Positions 1 to 11,610 of a stretch of 64,000 nt of DNA are shown in pieces. A model generated the notes under the pieces. The model was not told where the DNA came from. It worked only from the letters and a program-made list of their open reading frames with translations, and did not search any database. The stretch spans positions 1 through 64,000 of the forward strand of contig JAMXBD010000013.1 in assembly GCA_024138025.1 (NCBI GenBank), read 5' to 3'. Source of the DNA: Combretum micranthum (taxonomy: Eukaryota; Streptophyta; Magnoliopsida; Myrtales; Combretaceae). The stretch's first letter is position 1; every line of letters begins with the position of its first letter. The position numbers and the translations under genes were made by a program.

Positions 1-375
1 AAGCCGGCCTTATGCCGGCGGCCTTCTTTGCCAACGCTGGTGGCTTTTCAGAAAAGGCCAGTGGCCTTCCATGTCTAGCCGCTGGCCTAGCTCCTTCTTT
101 TCTGATTCTTTGTGAACAATTCTCTCAAGTCTAAATCCAACTGTTAAAAGAATGAAATACCCTCTTAAACAACATTATATTACAACTTTACCCTCATTAT
201 AGATTAATTATTCATATATTAATGTTTACTTTTTTGTACCTATTTGTCCTTTGATATCTTTGATAATACCAAGCAGCATCTGAATGGATAGTTCTTTCCA
301 TTATACCTCCATTGTACCTTCTAAGATAACTTATAGGTTTTTTATATTTATATTTGTCTCATTTTTTTTTTTCAA
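1..375. other. GC-rich start, then AT-rich unassigned sequence
   Basis: The first 100 bases are GC-rich, with repeated GCCGGC and GGCC-containing words, unlike the AT-rich sequence that follows. The composition resembles the GC islands inside the long LTRs further right. From about 120 to 375 the sequence is AT-rich without an open frame I can support. It may belong to the SIRE element on the right or to another insertion cut by the window edge. Confidence 0.4.
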
Positions 376-1798
376 CAACAGAATAAGCATTAGCTAGTGA
401 AGATATCAACATATCCAACTTTTTATCACTTTCATTGAGTTTGTTAAATGTATTCTATATTGAATTCGATATATCATCCAATTTAACTTTCAAAACACCA
501 GTTTCTTCCTAAAGTTTATTATGTTCTTTTCTTATTTTCTCAATATCAATATGCAAGGCTTCATTATCATTTTTCAAAATATCATTTTGATCAGCTAATA
601 ACATATTTGTTTGACTAAAAGCTTCTTTTTCATTCTCAAGTGCTTTATTTTTTTGTATCTAGCTTTGATATTTTAGTAGTAGCTTTATTTAGTGCATTTA
701 AATGCTTTTTCATCTCAACATAAACATCACTTTCAGATAGTTCATCTTTAGATTCATAATTTACCTAGGATGTGGCCATGAGACATAGATTTGCCTCCTC
801 TTCTTCATCCGTATCCTCTGGACTGCTTTCTATATTGTCTAGATCACTCCAAGTAGGAAGTAATGGTCTATTTTTATTCTTGAATTTCTTTATTTTCTTA
901 ATGAATGCTAGGTATTCATACTTAATTTGTCCCGAATTTTTGCACTCATAGCATTGAAACTCCTTTTTCTCATTTTCTCTATATGTTTTACCTACATCAT
1001 TGTTCTTATAATCAGTCTTTTTATAGGTAGTAAATTTCTTACCTCCTTTCTTCTTTAACAGATGGTTGAGTCTTTGTGCTAGCAGTGACAGATCTCCATT
1101 ATCATCACTACCATTGTCTGAGTCAAACTACTCCATGAAAATTTCTTTGGCTTTGAAAGTTATTCCTTTAATGCTGCTATCAGGTTCTTGCATTGTTTTG
1201 ATACGGGTTAGTATGCCATGAGCTTTTTCCATAATTGACTAAGTGTTAGCTTGTTGAGATCTTAAGCTTCCTCAAAGGCAGTCTTCTTAGCATCCCGTGA
1301 ACGTGGTAAGATCCTCAGCATGTTTCTCACTAAATCTTGATCAACAATCTCTTTCTCGAGTGATGCAAGGTCATTAATAATGGCAGTGAACCTATTATAA
1401 GCATCCTTCATAGACTCATCAGATTTAAACTTAAACAGTTGATATTTTTTAATAAGAGTATTAATTTTAGTCTCCTTGATGGTGTTGGTTCCTTCATAGG
1501 TGTCACTCAAGGTATCCCATATTTACTTAGCAAATGCATAAGATGACATTAGATAAAACTCTAATGTTGCAATAGTAGTTAATAGTAGGTTCCTTGTTAC
1601 TCTCTTCAATCTATTTCTTTTTGTCATTAGAAAGTGTTGATTCTCCATAAAGATGAGTCACATGATACCAATGGATATCACCTACCAAGAATTATAATCA
1701 TTAGCTTAAATATATGTCTCCATGCGCATCTTTTAACAAGGAAAATTTGAACCATCATAGAAAGGAGCACAATTGATTGCAATATTATTCTCAGCCAT
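376..1798 (-). pseudogene. Decayed gag of SIRE-type Copia element
   Basis: This is the remains of the capsid (Gag) region of a Ty1/Copia element of the SIRE/Maximus type. The minus strand starts with ATG at 1798 and reads MAENNIAIN then APFYDGSNF, the usual opening of plant Copia gag. The stretch 1510-1262 is the longest uninterrupted frame (82 residues); it carries DTYEGT and FKSDESMKDAYNRF, typical of the UBN2-type gag domain. A degraded zinc knuckle (CYEC, with the later His and Cys lost) lies near 915-957, followed by an acidic stretch. Several stops break the frame, some at expected Trp positions. The start follows the primer-binding site by about 37 bases, as expected for an element read right to left. 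Identification is confident at the Copia level and fairly sure for SIRE. Confidence 0.8.
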
Positions 1799-1834
1799 AT
1801 TGTTTAGATCACTCAATTTGATAATAGAGTCTCA

Positions 1835-1845
1835 CTCTGATACCA
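1835..1845 (-). other. Primer-binding site (tRNA-iMet type)
   Basis: The minus strand reads TGGTATCAGAG, the standard complement of the 3' end of plant initiator tRNA-Met used by Copia elements. It lies two bases inside the SIRE LTR edge at 1848 and upstream of the gag start at 1798, which fixes the element's orientation. Confidence 0.9.
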
Positions 1846-3141
1846 ATTATTGGTCTCGGTTTTATAACCAAAAAGAGGGATTGAATTGATTATAACCAAA
1901 AATTTAAATTTTAGCCTTTCAAAAAATACCCCCTTTCATTCAAAATGTGAGAACAAGTTGTGTAAACAAATAAACTAAAACTTGCAAGAAATTAAAAGAG
2001 TAGAGAAGAAAAGCCAAGTCAATGATATATAGTGGTTTCGCTTTGTGCATCTATTATACCCTAAAGGGTACCCTAGACGTGGCAATCCACCACATACTAT
2101 ATTAAAATTTAAGAATGATTTCCTGAAGTCATGCGGAAGCTTCAACACCATATGTAAGGCGTCTAACACAACAATAGAAGACACCGGTGGGATGAGTAGT
2201 TCAGGATAGTAAATGCAACATATAAGAAATCTAGATAACCATCTAATTTTAACATTATAAGAAAATAGTCTTTACATCTTCTTAGGGGCTTTCCCTTATA
2301 AATCTCCAAATAATCATAATATTAGCTTAGTCTTTCACCCAATGAAACAATACTAAAACCAAAAGATATTAAAGGATATTTAGCCTAAAATCTTCAAAGG
2401 ATTTCCAGAAGCTCCCCAAAGCATAATCCTACTCGAGTATACGAAGTCCTCAAGCGTAAGAGAAATTGGTCCTATTACAACAAAAGTCTATCAGAGTATA
2501 AGCATAACTAGCTTAGTGAGAATATTCTTGAATTAACGTACTCGTATTAATAATTTTAAACAAGTTCTTAAACAAGCATATGAATGCATCAAGCAAGTGA
2601 ACAAGCAATACATAGATCTACCGAAAATCATATGTTTTGAATGGATTTACCTCTCCATTCAGTGGTTAGGTGTTTCAGGCTGTTTAAAGCCCATCTTTGA
2701 AATCCAACTTATGTAGTTTATTTCTGGCTCCTACTTGCTCATCCTGAAATAGTTCTTTCTGGCTCCTATTCACCCATCTTTGCAGACTTATGGCTCCTGC
2801 AAACCCCATAACTATACTCTTGTCCCATCAAGTATAGTAGCTAAAAAAATAAAACTAACTACGTGATATGCATGAATCAATTAATATATATAACTTGAAA
2901 TATGTAATTAAGGTACTTTAAAGCGATCATAGAATTGCAGACATTCCGGCATGGTAATAATAAAACACAATTTAAATTAACAACAATTCATGTCCCGATA
3001 TGCTTAGTATTCTTTCAATCAATGTTATCATAAAAAATTCATTTTTATCTTTTCCTACTTCTAGTGCCTCTACCTACAAGCACAAATAAGTACGTAAAAG
3101 GTAGGAAATAAACTTATTCGGCCATCCTTGCTAAAAACTCT

Positions 3142-3188
3142 TTACTCGTAATGGTCCTCCAAATATGGATCCTCCCAAACTTTGTTAC
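3142..3188 (-). other. LTR mini-frame behind splice-acceptor-like site (Y1)
   Basis: After TCGTTTAG on the minus strand, the sequence from 3188 has two bases and then an open frame reading NKVWEDPYLEDHYE before TAA at 3144-3142. The same position in the other Y copies ends in EDYYD or EDYFD. The donor-like GTGAGT found after the frame in copy 3 is decayed here (ATAAGT). Function unknown; see the findings on the shared mini-exon. Confidence 0.35.
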
Positions 3189-5294
3189 CTAAACGAAAGA
3201 AATACCCAAAATGAGTATTCCATGGAATCTCTTCTTGAACTCTCTGATTCTATTCTAGCATTCGCGTCAAAATTCGAATAAGAGGAAATTCCAACTTAAA
3301 ATGGTCATAACTAGCTCATTTTAACTCGAAATTTCGCATATAATACCATTTTCTACTTACTCGAAAAGATCCATCTATTTCTAAGGTTATTTTTGTTGTA
3401 AAAAGCCATTTAGGTTGCAAATTACAATGGTACAGAATAGTTACGAATTTCATAGTCCACAAAATATGATTTTTCAAACTTCTCTTTACTCAAAAATCTT
3501 TAAGCAAAATATATGGATATTTATATAGTTGAAAAATCCTTTGAACAAATATTTATACTCATATCGTATGCATGATTTTTGTAGTATTGTCTCAACATTG
3601 ATATTTCACAAACAATTTTGTCTTTAAGAGTTTTAAAAGATGAAATTTTGAAAATTTTTCCTTTTTAAATTGCTAGAAGGAAACTTAAAAAATTCTTGAG
3701 TCGTTATAAGTGAGTGTTTTTCCTATTATAATTCCATTTCCTATCTCTTCAAAAGTAAATTAATTCCCAAAAATTTGGTTCTTTAAGTTATCTACCAACT
3801 ATATTTCTAGTGATTGAAAAATAAATTTTTTAGATTTTTCGAAAATTTTCTTAAGTTGTTGGTGTGCAAATATTTGAAGTTGTGTTAAATGTATGTTTTC
3901 CTCTCATTTTTATGTCTTTTTTTATTTAGAAAATAAGTTTACCTTTAAAACTTTATTTTCTTGGCAAATTTTATTTTTCTTTGTTGGTTTCTAAAATAGT
4001 GAGTTGATTTTACCTTGATTTGAAAACCTTGTTTTATTCTTAATATTTATCAAGTGATGGAATAATTCTTTTAGATAAGTTTATAAGAAAAGATTTCCTA
4101 ATAAAGAATTGTCAATATTAGAACTTAGCAAAAATTTCATCTTAATTTTGAAAAGAGAGTAACAATGTAAAAATTAAGTTTTAAAGAAATTTTCTTAGTA
4201 TGTGATTTTCAAAGTCTATAGTGAACTTATTTAAGTTTTATAAAGGACATGGTTGAGTTAAATTCTATCTTTATGGAGTATTTAGTTTTTATTTATAAAA
4301 GAAATGAGTTCCTTTCATTTGAAGAAATCTTTAGCACTAATACTTTAAAACTTATGATCAACTTATCTAAGCTTTTGAAAATAATTTATTAAAAACAATA
4401 CTTAGAGTTCTTGTTGAAAAATCCTTTGTTGAGAAATCTAGTTCACTTTTCCTTGTTTAAGAAAGAATACATTTTTGTTTTTATTTAAGACAACAACATT
4501 CTAATCATGCATGAGTATGATTATGTAGCAATGAAAAAAAATAAGAATAATACATAATAAGATAGAAAGAAATCATAAGCAAATAAACGTACTAATATGG
4601 TCAAACATTGGGAACCTTAGCTTCATCAAGGTATCCTAATTATGTATTGGGAGCCTTAGCTTCATCAAGGCAACCCAGAACTAAGAATAGACTAGTCCCA
4701 AAAAGAAAAGAGAAGAAAAGAAAGAAAATCGTTTTGACTTGATAAGGACAAGTCTAAGACTAGAAAGACGAGTCTTAATAAATTGCATGAAACAAGTAAA
4801 TAAATAAATTGCAAGACATGAATAAATAAATAAATGTTATGTTAGTGAGCTCATATGCTCTAGGAAATATATATATATATATATACATAAATATGTTTAC
4901 TAACATATAGGAGTTAGATTAAGATAATAACAATAACATAATAATATAACAATAACTATAAAACAACATAATAGTAAAATAAGATTTGTTCATAAACAAG
5001 AGCAAAACATGAATATAGTGTTGCTTCCATTATAATTATTTGTTTAGGAAACACATACCATGGTCATGCTAAGTTGCATGACATGGTAAAGAGATATAAG
5101 TAGGATTTTACCTAAGGTTTAATGGAGGATTTGAAAAGAGATGAATGGGTAGTGTGTTTGTTATTTTTCTTGAAGAGTAGTAAATGGTAGAGAGTGTTTT
5201 GAGGGAGGATTGTTGGAGAGAGGATTTAAGAGGAAATTTTGGTAGAGTTTTGTTATGTAAAATGAAGGTGTGAAAGAATGAAGGAGGGAACGGG

Positions 5295-5302
5295 TATTTA
5301 TA
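5295..5302 (-). promoter_or_regulatory. TATA-like box of Y solo LTR copy 1
   Basis: TATTTATA on the plus strand reads TATAAATA on the minus strand. It sits at the position equivalent to the boxes at 15025-15032 and 46970-46977 in the other Y copies and probably marks the LTR promoter. Confidence 0.5.
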
Positions 5303-6659
5303 TAATTTTAGAGTGGAAATTAGATATAATAAAATAAATTAAAAAAGAAATAAATTGAGAAAAGAGAGGGGAGGGCCAACGGTCATCAAGGGGAGGAGAG
5401 AGAGTGTTTTGATTAAATTTTGTATTTTTGTAATGAAAAGAAGTAATGTGTAAGGTATGATGCGAATAAAGTTGTGTTGGAAATATAAAAGTTTAAAAGT
5501 AGATGTGTAGGTTGTAAGAAAAAGTAGAGATAGTGAAATAGTAATGAATAGTGAAAATAGTACTATGAATAGTAGACTAGACAAATAAAATACCGATAGT
5601 AATAAAAATGCGTAAACAAGCTATATATGATAATTTTAGTTACCGAAAAATTGTGAAACTAATATTTTTAAAATCCTTATATAATTATGAGTCTTTTGGT
5701 GTTATCGGAATATTTTTACCGTCCGACATTCCCGGGTATGGTTTTCAAAAACCGATCTCGATCGGATCCGAAAGACACTAGAAATAGGTGAATTTGATAT
5801 TTTTATACTTTCCTATATTATTACGAACTCTTATAAGCCATTAACTCAATTCGTTTTCTAGGGTTTGAGAGCGTGGGTTTACCGGAGTTGAAACTGTAGA
5901 TTGTCTTAATCTTTGTTGACTTTTGAAACTCCGGTTTGAGTAGGGTTAGAGTTTAATCCAACTTTACCTTAGAAATTGATGGGTTTACATTAGGGATCGG
6001 ATAGATGGACCTTCTCATGCTCGGATTTTTGAATCAAACAATTATTGAATTTTTTCTATTTTTGTTTTTGAAGATTCTCTTATGAAATCACGTGATTAAT
6101 TTTGTTTAGGGCTTGGTTTTAACTTGGGTCAACTTTTAAGGTTTCAATTCGGTATACCAAAACCATTCACAAAAAATTCGGGGGTTTACAACATCAGTGC
6201 ACTCTTATAGCTCTAAGCTAGAGACCTCGTAATCTAAACTGGTATATTCCACTATATCCAATGAAAACAATTTACAAGATAGTATAATTCACTCTGCTCG
6301 ATCACAGCTTTCCTTAAGCTAGAGTCGATACTACAGAGCCTAATATTGTAAACTAATCAAGCTAGAAGACAACAATAAATTCCTTCTGTCACACAATGAT
6401 TTAATTTAAATCAAGAGAAAGCTTGATAGAAGAGTAAGATAAAATCAGTGCAGATCGAGAGCTTTTTTTTATGAGAGATAAAGTGCGTTGTCTTTCTTGT
6501 ACTTTTTGTTTTTTTCCTTGTATATCTCAAAAATTTGAATCCTGCTTTGTTTTATAAAGCTGTTGCTCAACGACTAAAGCATAAGGTTAAAGAATATTTT
6601 TTGCCGTTTTCTTGAAGAGTGGCTTCTTAATATTATGAGGATATTTTCCTTGGCTTAAG

Positions 6660-7204
6660 AATTGAAAGAATTGAAAGGTCAGTTAGAAGAATTGCAACAC
6701 CTTGGGTTTATCCGACCAAGTATTTCTCCTTGGGGTGCTCCGGTATTGTTTGTTAAGAAGAAAGACGGAAGTCTAAGGATGTGTATAGACTATAGAGAAT
6801 TGAATCAAGTGACAATCAAGAACAACTATCCACTTCCTCGAATTGATGATTTATTTGATCAATTGAGAGATGCGGCATTGTTTTCCAAGATAGATTTGAG
6901 GTCCGGATATCATCAACTTAAGATTAAGCAACAAGATATATCCAAGACGGCTTTCAGAACAAGATATGGACATTTTGAGTTTATGGTTATGCCTTTCGGT
7001 TTAACAAATGCCCCTGCTGCTTTTATGGATTTGATGAATAGGGTATTTAAGGATTATTTGGATCAATTTGTGATAGTCTTTATTGATGATATTTTGGTAT
7101 ATTCAAAGAATGAGGAAGATCATGAGAAACATTTGAGACTTGTGTTGCAAAGATTGAGGAGAGGAAGCTTTATGCTAAATTTAGCAAATGCAAGTTTTGG
7201 TTGA
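6660..7204 (+). pseudogene. Reverse transcriptase fragment, chromovirus
   Basis: This is the palm and fingers of a Ty3/Gypsy reverse transcriptase, which copies element RNA into DNA in virus-like particles. Visible motifs in order are [88 protein letters not shown] and the catalytic FIDDILVY at about 7079-7102. The frame breaks near 7170-7200, and the thumb continues in another frame from 7201. Nothing upstream of the RT survives. Identity is certain at family level; the gene is dead. Confidence 0.95.
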
Positions 7205-7860
7205 GAGAAGTTGCATTCTTGGGACATATCATTACAAAGGAAGGAATATCTGTTGATCCGGAGAAGATTAGAGCAGTATTGGACTGGCCACCACCGACAA
7301 GTGTCACGGAAGTGCGAAGTTTTCTGGGGTTGGCAAGTTATTATAGAAGATTTGTACAAGGTTTTTCCAAAATCGCTTCACCATTAACTAAGTTGACGAG
7401 GAAATATGTGAAGTTTGATTGGAATGAAGATTGTGATCGGAGTTTTCTTGAGCTGAAGGAACGATTGATTTCTGCACCGATTTTAGCATTACCAGTTAGT
7501 GGAGAAGAGTTTGTGATCTATAGTGACGCTTCACTTCAAGGACTCGGATGTGTTTTGATGCAAGATAATCGAGTCATAGCTTATGCTTCAAGACAATTGA
7601 AGTCCCATGAGAGGAATTACCCAATTCATGATCTCGAGCTAGCCGCAGTGGTATTAGCTTTGAAGCTTTGGAGACATTATCTGTTTGGTGAAAAGTGTAA
7701 GATATTCACAGATCATAAGAGTTTGAAATACATTTTCACTCAAGGAATTGAACATGCGACAACGAAGGTGGTTGGAATTAATTAAAGATTACGATGTTGA
7801 AATTTATATCACCCAGGAAAAGCTAATGTGGTAGCCGATGCGCTCAGTAGAAAGAAATCG
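7201..7860 (+). pseudogene. RT thumb and RNase H fragment, chromovirus
   Basis: This continues the reverse transcriptase in a shifted frame. It contains [27 protein letters not shown] and PLTKLTRK (RT thumb and connection), then the RNase H domain with the catalytic-type [17 protein letters not shown], a Glu in [12 protein letters not shown] and the Asp in [11 protein letters not shown] frameshift near 7765-7785 ends the open stretch. The expected end of RNase H (NVVADALSRKKS) is readable just afterwards at about 7825-7860. RNase H removes the RNA strand during reverse transcription. Confidence 0.93.
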
Positions 7861-8507
7861 ATGAATGTGGAATCTTGTTACTACTCAGTGGGAATTACAA
7901 GAAGATCTTCAAAGATGAACATTGAGATAGCTATGGAAAATGTTGACATTATGCTAGCAGTTTATCATTACAACCGACGATTCTAGATCAAATCAAGCAA
8001 GGACAACTTGAAGAACCCGGAAGCCAGAAGTTGAAAATAAGATAGTGAGAAGAGGAGAAAAGAGATGAGAATTGATGATAAGGATTATCAGATTCAAAGA
8101 TAGAATTTATGTACCTGAGATCTACGATTTGAGACACCAAATTATGAAGGAAGCGCATTCCTCCTCATATTCAATTCATCCGGGAAACACGAAGATATCG
8201 AGACTTGAAGCGACATTTTTGGTGGGAAGGAATGAAGAAGGACATTGCAAGATTTGTTTCTAAGTGTTTGTATGTCAACAAGTAAGATCGAACATCAACG
8301 GCCTGGAGGAGAATACAACCATTGAAAATTCCGGAATGGAAATGGGATGAGATAACTATGGATTTTGTGACGGCTTTACCAAAGACAGTAGCCAAGAACG
8401 AAATGATTTGGATCATTGTGGATCGACTCACGAAATCGTCACATTTCATTCCACTGAGAGTCGGGTGTTCACTTGAAAGATTGGCTCAGATTTACATCGA
8501 GAGATAG
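7861..8507 (+). pseudogene. Integrase N-terminal part, chromovirus
   Basis: This stretch between RNase H and the integrase core is broken by several frameshifts. RIIRFKDRIYVPEIYDLRHQI then EAHSSSYSIHPG (8072-8263) corresponds to the region leading into the HHCC zinc finger. The core starts at 8322-8507 with EWKWDEITMDFVTALPKT, which carries the first catalytic Asp, and IIVDRLTKSSHFIPL. The frame ends at 8507 and continues in another frame. Confidence 0.88.
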
Positions 8508-9400
8508 TGAGATTACATGGTATACCAATGACCATTACTTCGGATAGAGATACAGATTTGTCAGTCGATTCTGGAAAAGTCTTCATGAAGCTCTTGGAAC
8601 AAAGTTACAATTTAGTACAGCTTTTCATCCACAAACGACGGGCAATCAAGAGGACAATTCAAATTCTTGAAGATATGCTTAGAGCTTGTGCATTGGATTT
8701 TGGAAAGAATTGGGATGAACACTTACCTTTAGTTGAATTCGCCTACAATAATAGTTATCAAGCATCGATTCAGATGGCTCCGTATGAAGCGTTGTATGGA
8801 AGGAAATGTAGATCTCCTTTGCATTGGGATGAAGTGGGCGAAAGAGTTTTGATTGGACCCGATTTGGTACAACAAGCGGTTGATAAGATTCAAATGATCA
8901 AACAGAGATTGAAAGCTGCTCAAGACCGATATAAAAGTTATGCCGATTTGAGAAGAAGACCTTTGGAATTTGAACTTGGAGATCATGTATTTCTCAAGAT
9001 ATCCCCGACTAAAGGAGTTTTCAGATTTGGTGTGAGGAGTAAATTGAATCCAAGATACATTGGGCCATATGAAATATTGGAAAGGATCGGACCATTGGCT
9101 TATAGATTGGCGTTACCACCAAGTTTGTCAGGCGTTCATAACGTTTTTCATGTATCTCAACTTAGAAAATGCATATCCGATTCCGATGCGATATTGGATA
9201 CCAATCAACCAGAGATACTACCAGATTTAACTACTGAAGAAAAGCCAATTAGAATTTTGGGAAAAATGGACAAAGAATTGAGGAATAAAGTCATACCAAT
9301 GGTAAAGGTCCAATGGAGTAACCAATCCGAGAGAGAGGCGGTTTGGGAAGTAGCTAGTGCAATGAGACAGAAATATCCGGAACTTTTTGTAAGAAGGTGA
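8507..9400 (+). pseudogene. Integrase core, GPY/F and chromodomain-like tail
   Basis: This part carries the second catalytic Asp region (ITSDRDT). The segment around the catalytic Glu is garbled by a short frameshift near 8600-8650, after which [16 protein letters not shown] resumes. YNNSYQASIQMAPYEALYGR follows, then the GPY/F module (RYIGPYEILERIGPLAYRL) and NVFHVSQLRKC. The C-terminal end, with PIRILGKMDKELRNK and VKVQWSNQ, is the divergent chromodomain (CHD-II type) of plant chromoviruses, thought to guide insertion into heterochromatin. The frame stops at 9400, 40 bases before the 3' LTR. The length and order of the surviving part are normal. Confidence 0.93.
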
Positions 9401-9426
9401 GTTAAGTTTCGGGGACGAAACTTCTT

Positions 9427-9440
9427 GAAGAAGGGAAGAA
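9427..9440 (+). other. Polypurine tract of the Tekay element
   Basis: GAAGAAGGGAAGAA directly precedes the LTR's opening TG at 9441. This is the usual plus-strand DNA primer site of LTR retrotransposons. Confidence 0.85.
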
Positions 9441-10411
9441 TGAAATGACCTAGATTTATATTTTAATCAAATCTCATGTGTTTATTAATTTATTTTAAGG
9501 AGTTGAATTGAATGAGTATGATTATGTGTTAGTAGCTTAATATATATGATCTTGTATGTGTATATGTTGAAATTAATATTTTGTTTTATATGCATTAATG
9601 TGTGAGTAATGAAATTTATTAATGTTGTCTTTTGCACATTAAGATGTTAAATTAGGTTAGATTATTAAATCAACTCCAATTTTGTTAAAGATTAATTGAT
9701 AGAGTTCTTGGTAATTAAGTAGCATTTATGCCCTAAATGTAAGCTAAATGGAGTCCAAATTAAAGTGAAATGCAACCCAAAGTTAATATATGCATTAAGG
9801 GGTAAATTTGGAAGTGTAAAAGTCAAAATTAAGTTAATTTGATTACTTTTTGAGGCAGCTCAAAATTTCATCCGAATTTTCCTTTTCTTTCTCCTTTTTC
9901 TCTTCTTCTTCTTCCTCCATTTCCATCTCTATTTCCAAGCTCAAGTTAGGGTTATATCAAGTTGAAAATCAAAGTTATTCTCAAGACAAGGTATATATAT
10001 GTATGTATTTGAATTGATTTAGTTGTGATTATTGTTTTGTTTCCCTTTCTTGAAATAGATGTATAGATAGTTATGAATTGAGTTTAATATTGATCAAATT
10101 GTTGTTCATGCATGGAATGAGTTATGTATGTGTTATATGAGTGTGTGAGTATGCATGTATTGTTGTATTGATATGAAGTGTCTTGATGTAACAAAGATAG
10201 TTTAAGTAGTTAGAGTGGGGATTGATGAAAGTGAATTTGAAGTGTTTAGTGATGTTTAATTCATGCTTGAGTTGCTAGAATTGAGTAGTGTATGTTGGAG
10301 TGAGTATATGAAGTTTGAAGTGTAGTTGAGGAAAGTTTTTGAAGTGTTTTAAGATATAATTTTACAAAGTGAAAACAGGGGATTTGAATTTTTGTTTAAG
10401 CTTGTTTTTAA

Positions 10412-10835
10412 AACGTACGCCGGCATCTGGGGATTCTACGCCGCCGGCGTAGAGGCGGTGTAGAAAGCCCACAGAATTGATTTCCCTAACGCCGTTTGCA
10501 ACGCCGCCGGCTTATATGCTGAAGAATTGCCAGCGTCTGTTCTTCAGAACGTACGCCGGCAATTTGAGTCTCTACGCCGCCGGCGTAGAGGCGGTGTTGA
10601 AAGTTCACAGAACCAAATTTCTTAAAGCCGACTGAACGCCGCCGGCTTTCGCTAGGAAGTCAGCCGGCGTTCTTTCTTCTAACTTGTACGCTGGCTTTTG
10701 GGAATCAAGGCCGCCGGCGTAGGTTACAAAGGCTGACGGCGTACGCTTTGAACGCTGCCAGCGTTGACAGTGTACATTTTCAGAACATTGAACACCGGCT
10801 CAACGCCGCCGTTGAGTGCCGGCGTATCCCCTGGT
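10412..10835 (+). repeat. GC-rich tandem island in LTR copy A
   Basis: About 3.5 imperfect units start at 10412, 10548, 10681 and 10784 (periods about 136, 133 and 103). Each is dominated by GCCGGCG and CGCCGCCGG words in an otherwise AT-rich LTR. Two units contain the 19-base inverted repeat TCTACGCCGCCGGCGTAGA (10435-10453 and 10571-10589): nine-base arms around one base. CpG is abundant, which is unusual in old methylated transposon DNA. Confidence 0.85.
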
Positions 10836-11066
10836 TTTGAATTTGAGAGCTTTTTCTAAAAAGTTTCCAAAGTTGTTATTTGAGTATTTGAGTATTTGGT
10901 AAGCAATTTGGGATATATTAGGACGTTTAAATGCCTATTCGTGATTGTATATTCAATTATTGAATTTCTTTGATAATTTGTGATATGTGGATATAATATG
11001 TATATATTTGTGAGAATGAAATTTATAAATGTTGATTTATTAATTATTGTGACATTTCTATTACAG

Positions 11067-11126
11067 TTAAGGATTCTTCGGTTAATTCATCACCGAGAGA
11101 TCCTAGTTCTATTCTAACGAGTTCAG
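11067..11126 (+). other. Candidate LTR exon upstream of mini-frame (copy A)
   Basis: A 60-base stretch lies between a splice-acceptor-like TTTCTATTACAG and a donor-like TTCAG/GTACGC. Read from its third base it has no stop, and its last base completes a Gly codon with the start of the stretch at 11783. The equivalent stretch in copy B (about 22664-22707) has a stop in that phase. This is an inference from motifs; no transcript was available. Confidence 0.3.
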
Positions 11127-11256
11127 GTACGCAATAACTTGTCTGATGTTTGTTAGGACCAGACATTTCTAATTTGACCTAAATTGATTCGATTTAACAT
11201 TTGGATGAATTGGATGTCTATTACGCTGTTTAATCTGGTCCGAGGAGCAGCAAACC

Positions 11257-11350
11257 TGTCATGATGCAATGACATGTTAGCTAGGCGCTTAACCAAGTCA
11301 TGATGCAATGACTTTACCATGATGCAATGGTACGCTATGATGCAATAGCG
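11257..11350 (+). repeat. Array of four hairpins with constant loop GATGCA
   Basis: Four inverted repeats share the six-base loop GATGCA but have different, fully complementary stems. They are TGTCAT/ATGACA (11257-11274), AAGTCAT/ATGACTT (11295-11314), TACCAT/ATGGTA (11315-11332) and CGCTAT/ATAGCG (11333-11350). The last three are back to back with no spacer. Copy B keeps one good hairpin (22887-22902) and one broken one (about 22849-22866). Confidence 0.8.
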
Positions 11351-11586
11351 ATTCTTTTGGTTAAGTGGGTAGCCGATAGGGGGAATTGTATCTGTGTAAC
11401 GTTTGCTTAAACCTAGGGGGAAATACCATGACTTAGTTCAAGGTTTATGGGAACTTGTGAACTAGGCTCATGTTATGGACTAAGTTTAAGTAGAGTCGGG
11501 CAACGGCTTTTAAACCCTAGATGAAGCTATTATCTTCATGAAATAGATATAGGAGATATAAGTATTCGGACTGCTTATATCAACCC

Positions 11587-11610
11587 CCTGAGCAGCTGCT
11601 GTTACTCAGG
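11587..11610 (+). repeat. Single conserved stem-loop in Tekay-type LTR
   Basis: CCTGAG and CTCAGG enclose a 12-base loop. Copy B has the same structure at 23160-23183 with one stem mismatch and nearly the same loop. It lies downstream of the GATGCA hairpin array in both copies. Confidence 0.6.

Larger units (their letters stand above)
2052..6190 (-). mobile_element. Solo LTR, family Y copy 1
   Basis: This is a long Ty3/Gypsy-type LTR without internal genes, read on the minus strand. It starts TGTAAACCCCC at 6190 and ends at 2052 with a decayed version of GGGCGTGACA. The flanks are gcatc (2047-2051) and acatc (6191-6195), a five-base target duplication with one difference. The SIRE LTR resumes on both sides. 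It matches 12465-15728 and 46269-51044 end to end but is about 0.9 kb longer. A TATA-like box is at 5295-5302. Lineage is not assigned; a chromovirus origin is possible. Confidence 0.8.

Noticed and set aside
10381..10860. CpG island of a host gene promoter
   Set aside because: It sits inside an LTR with defined ends and recurs in the sister LTR; no gene follows.
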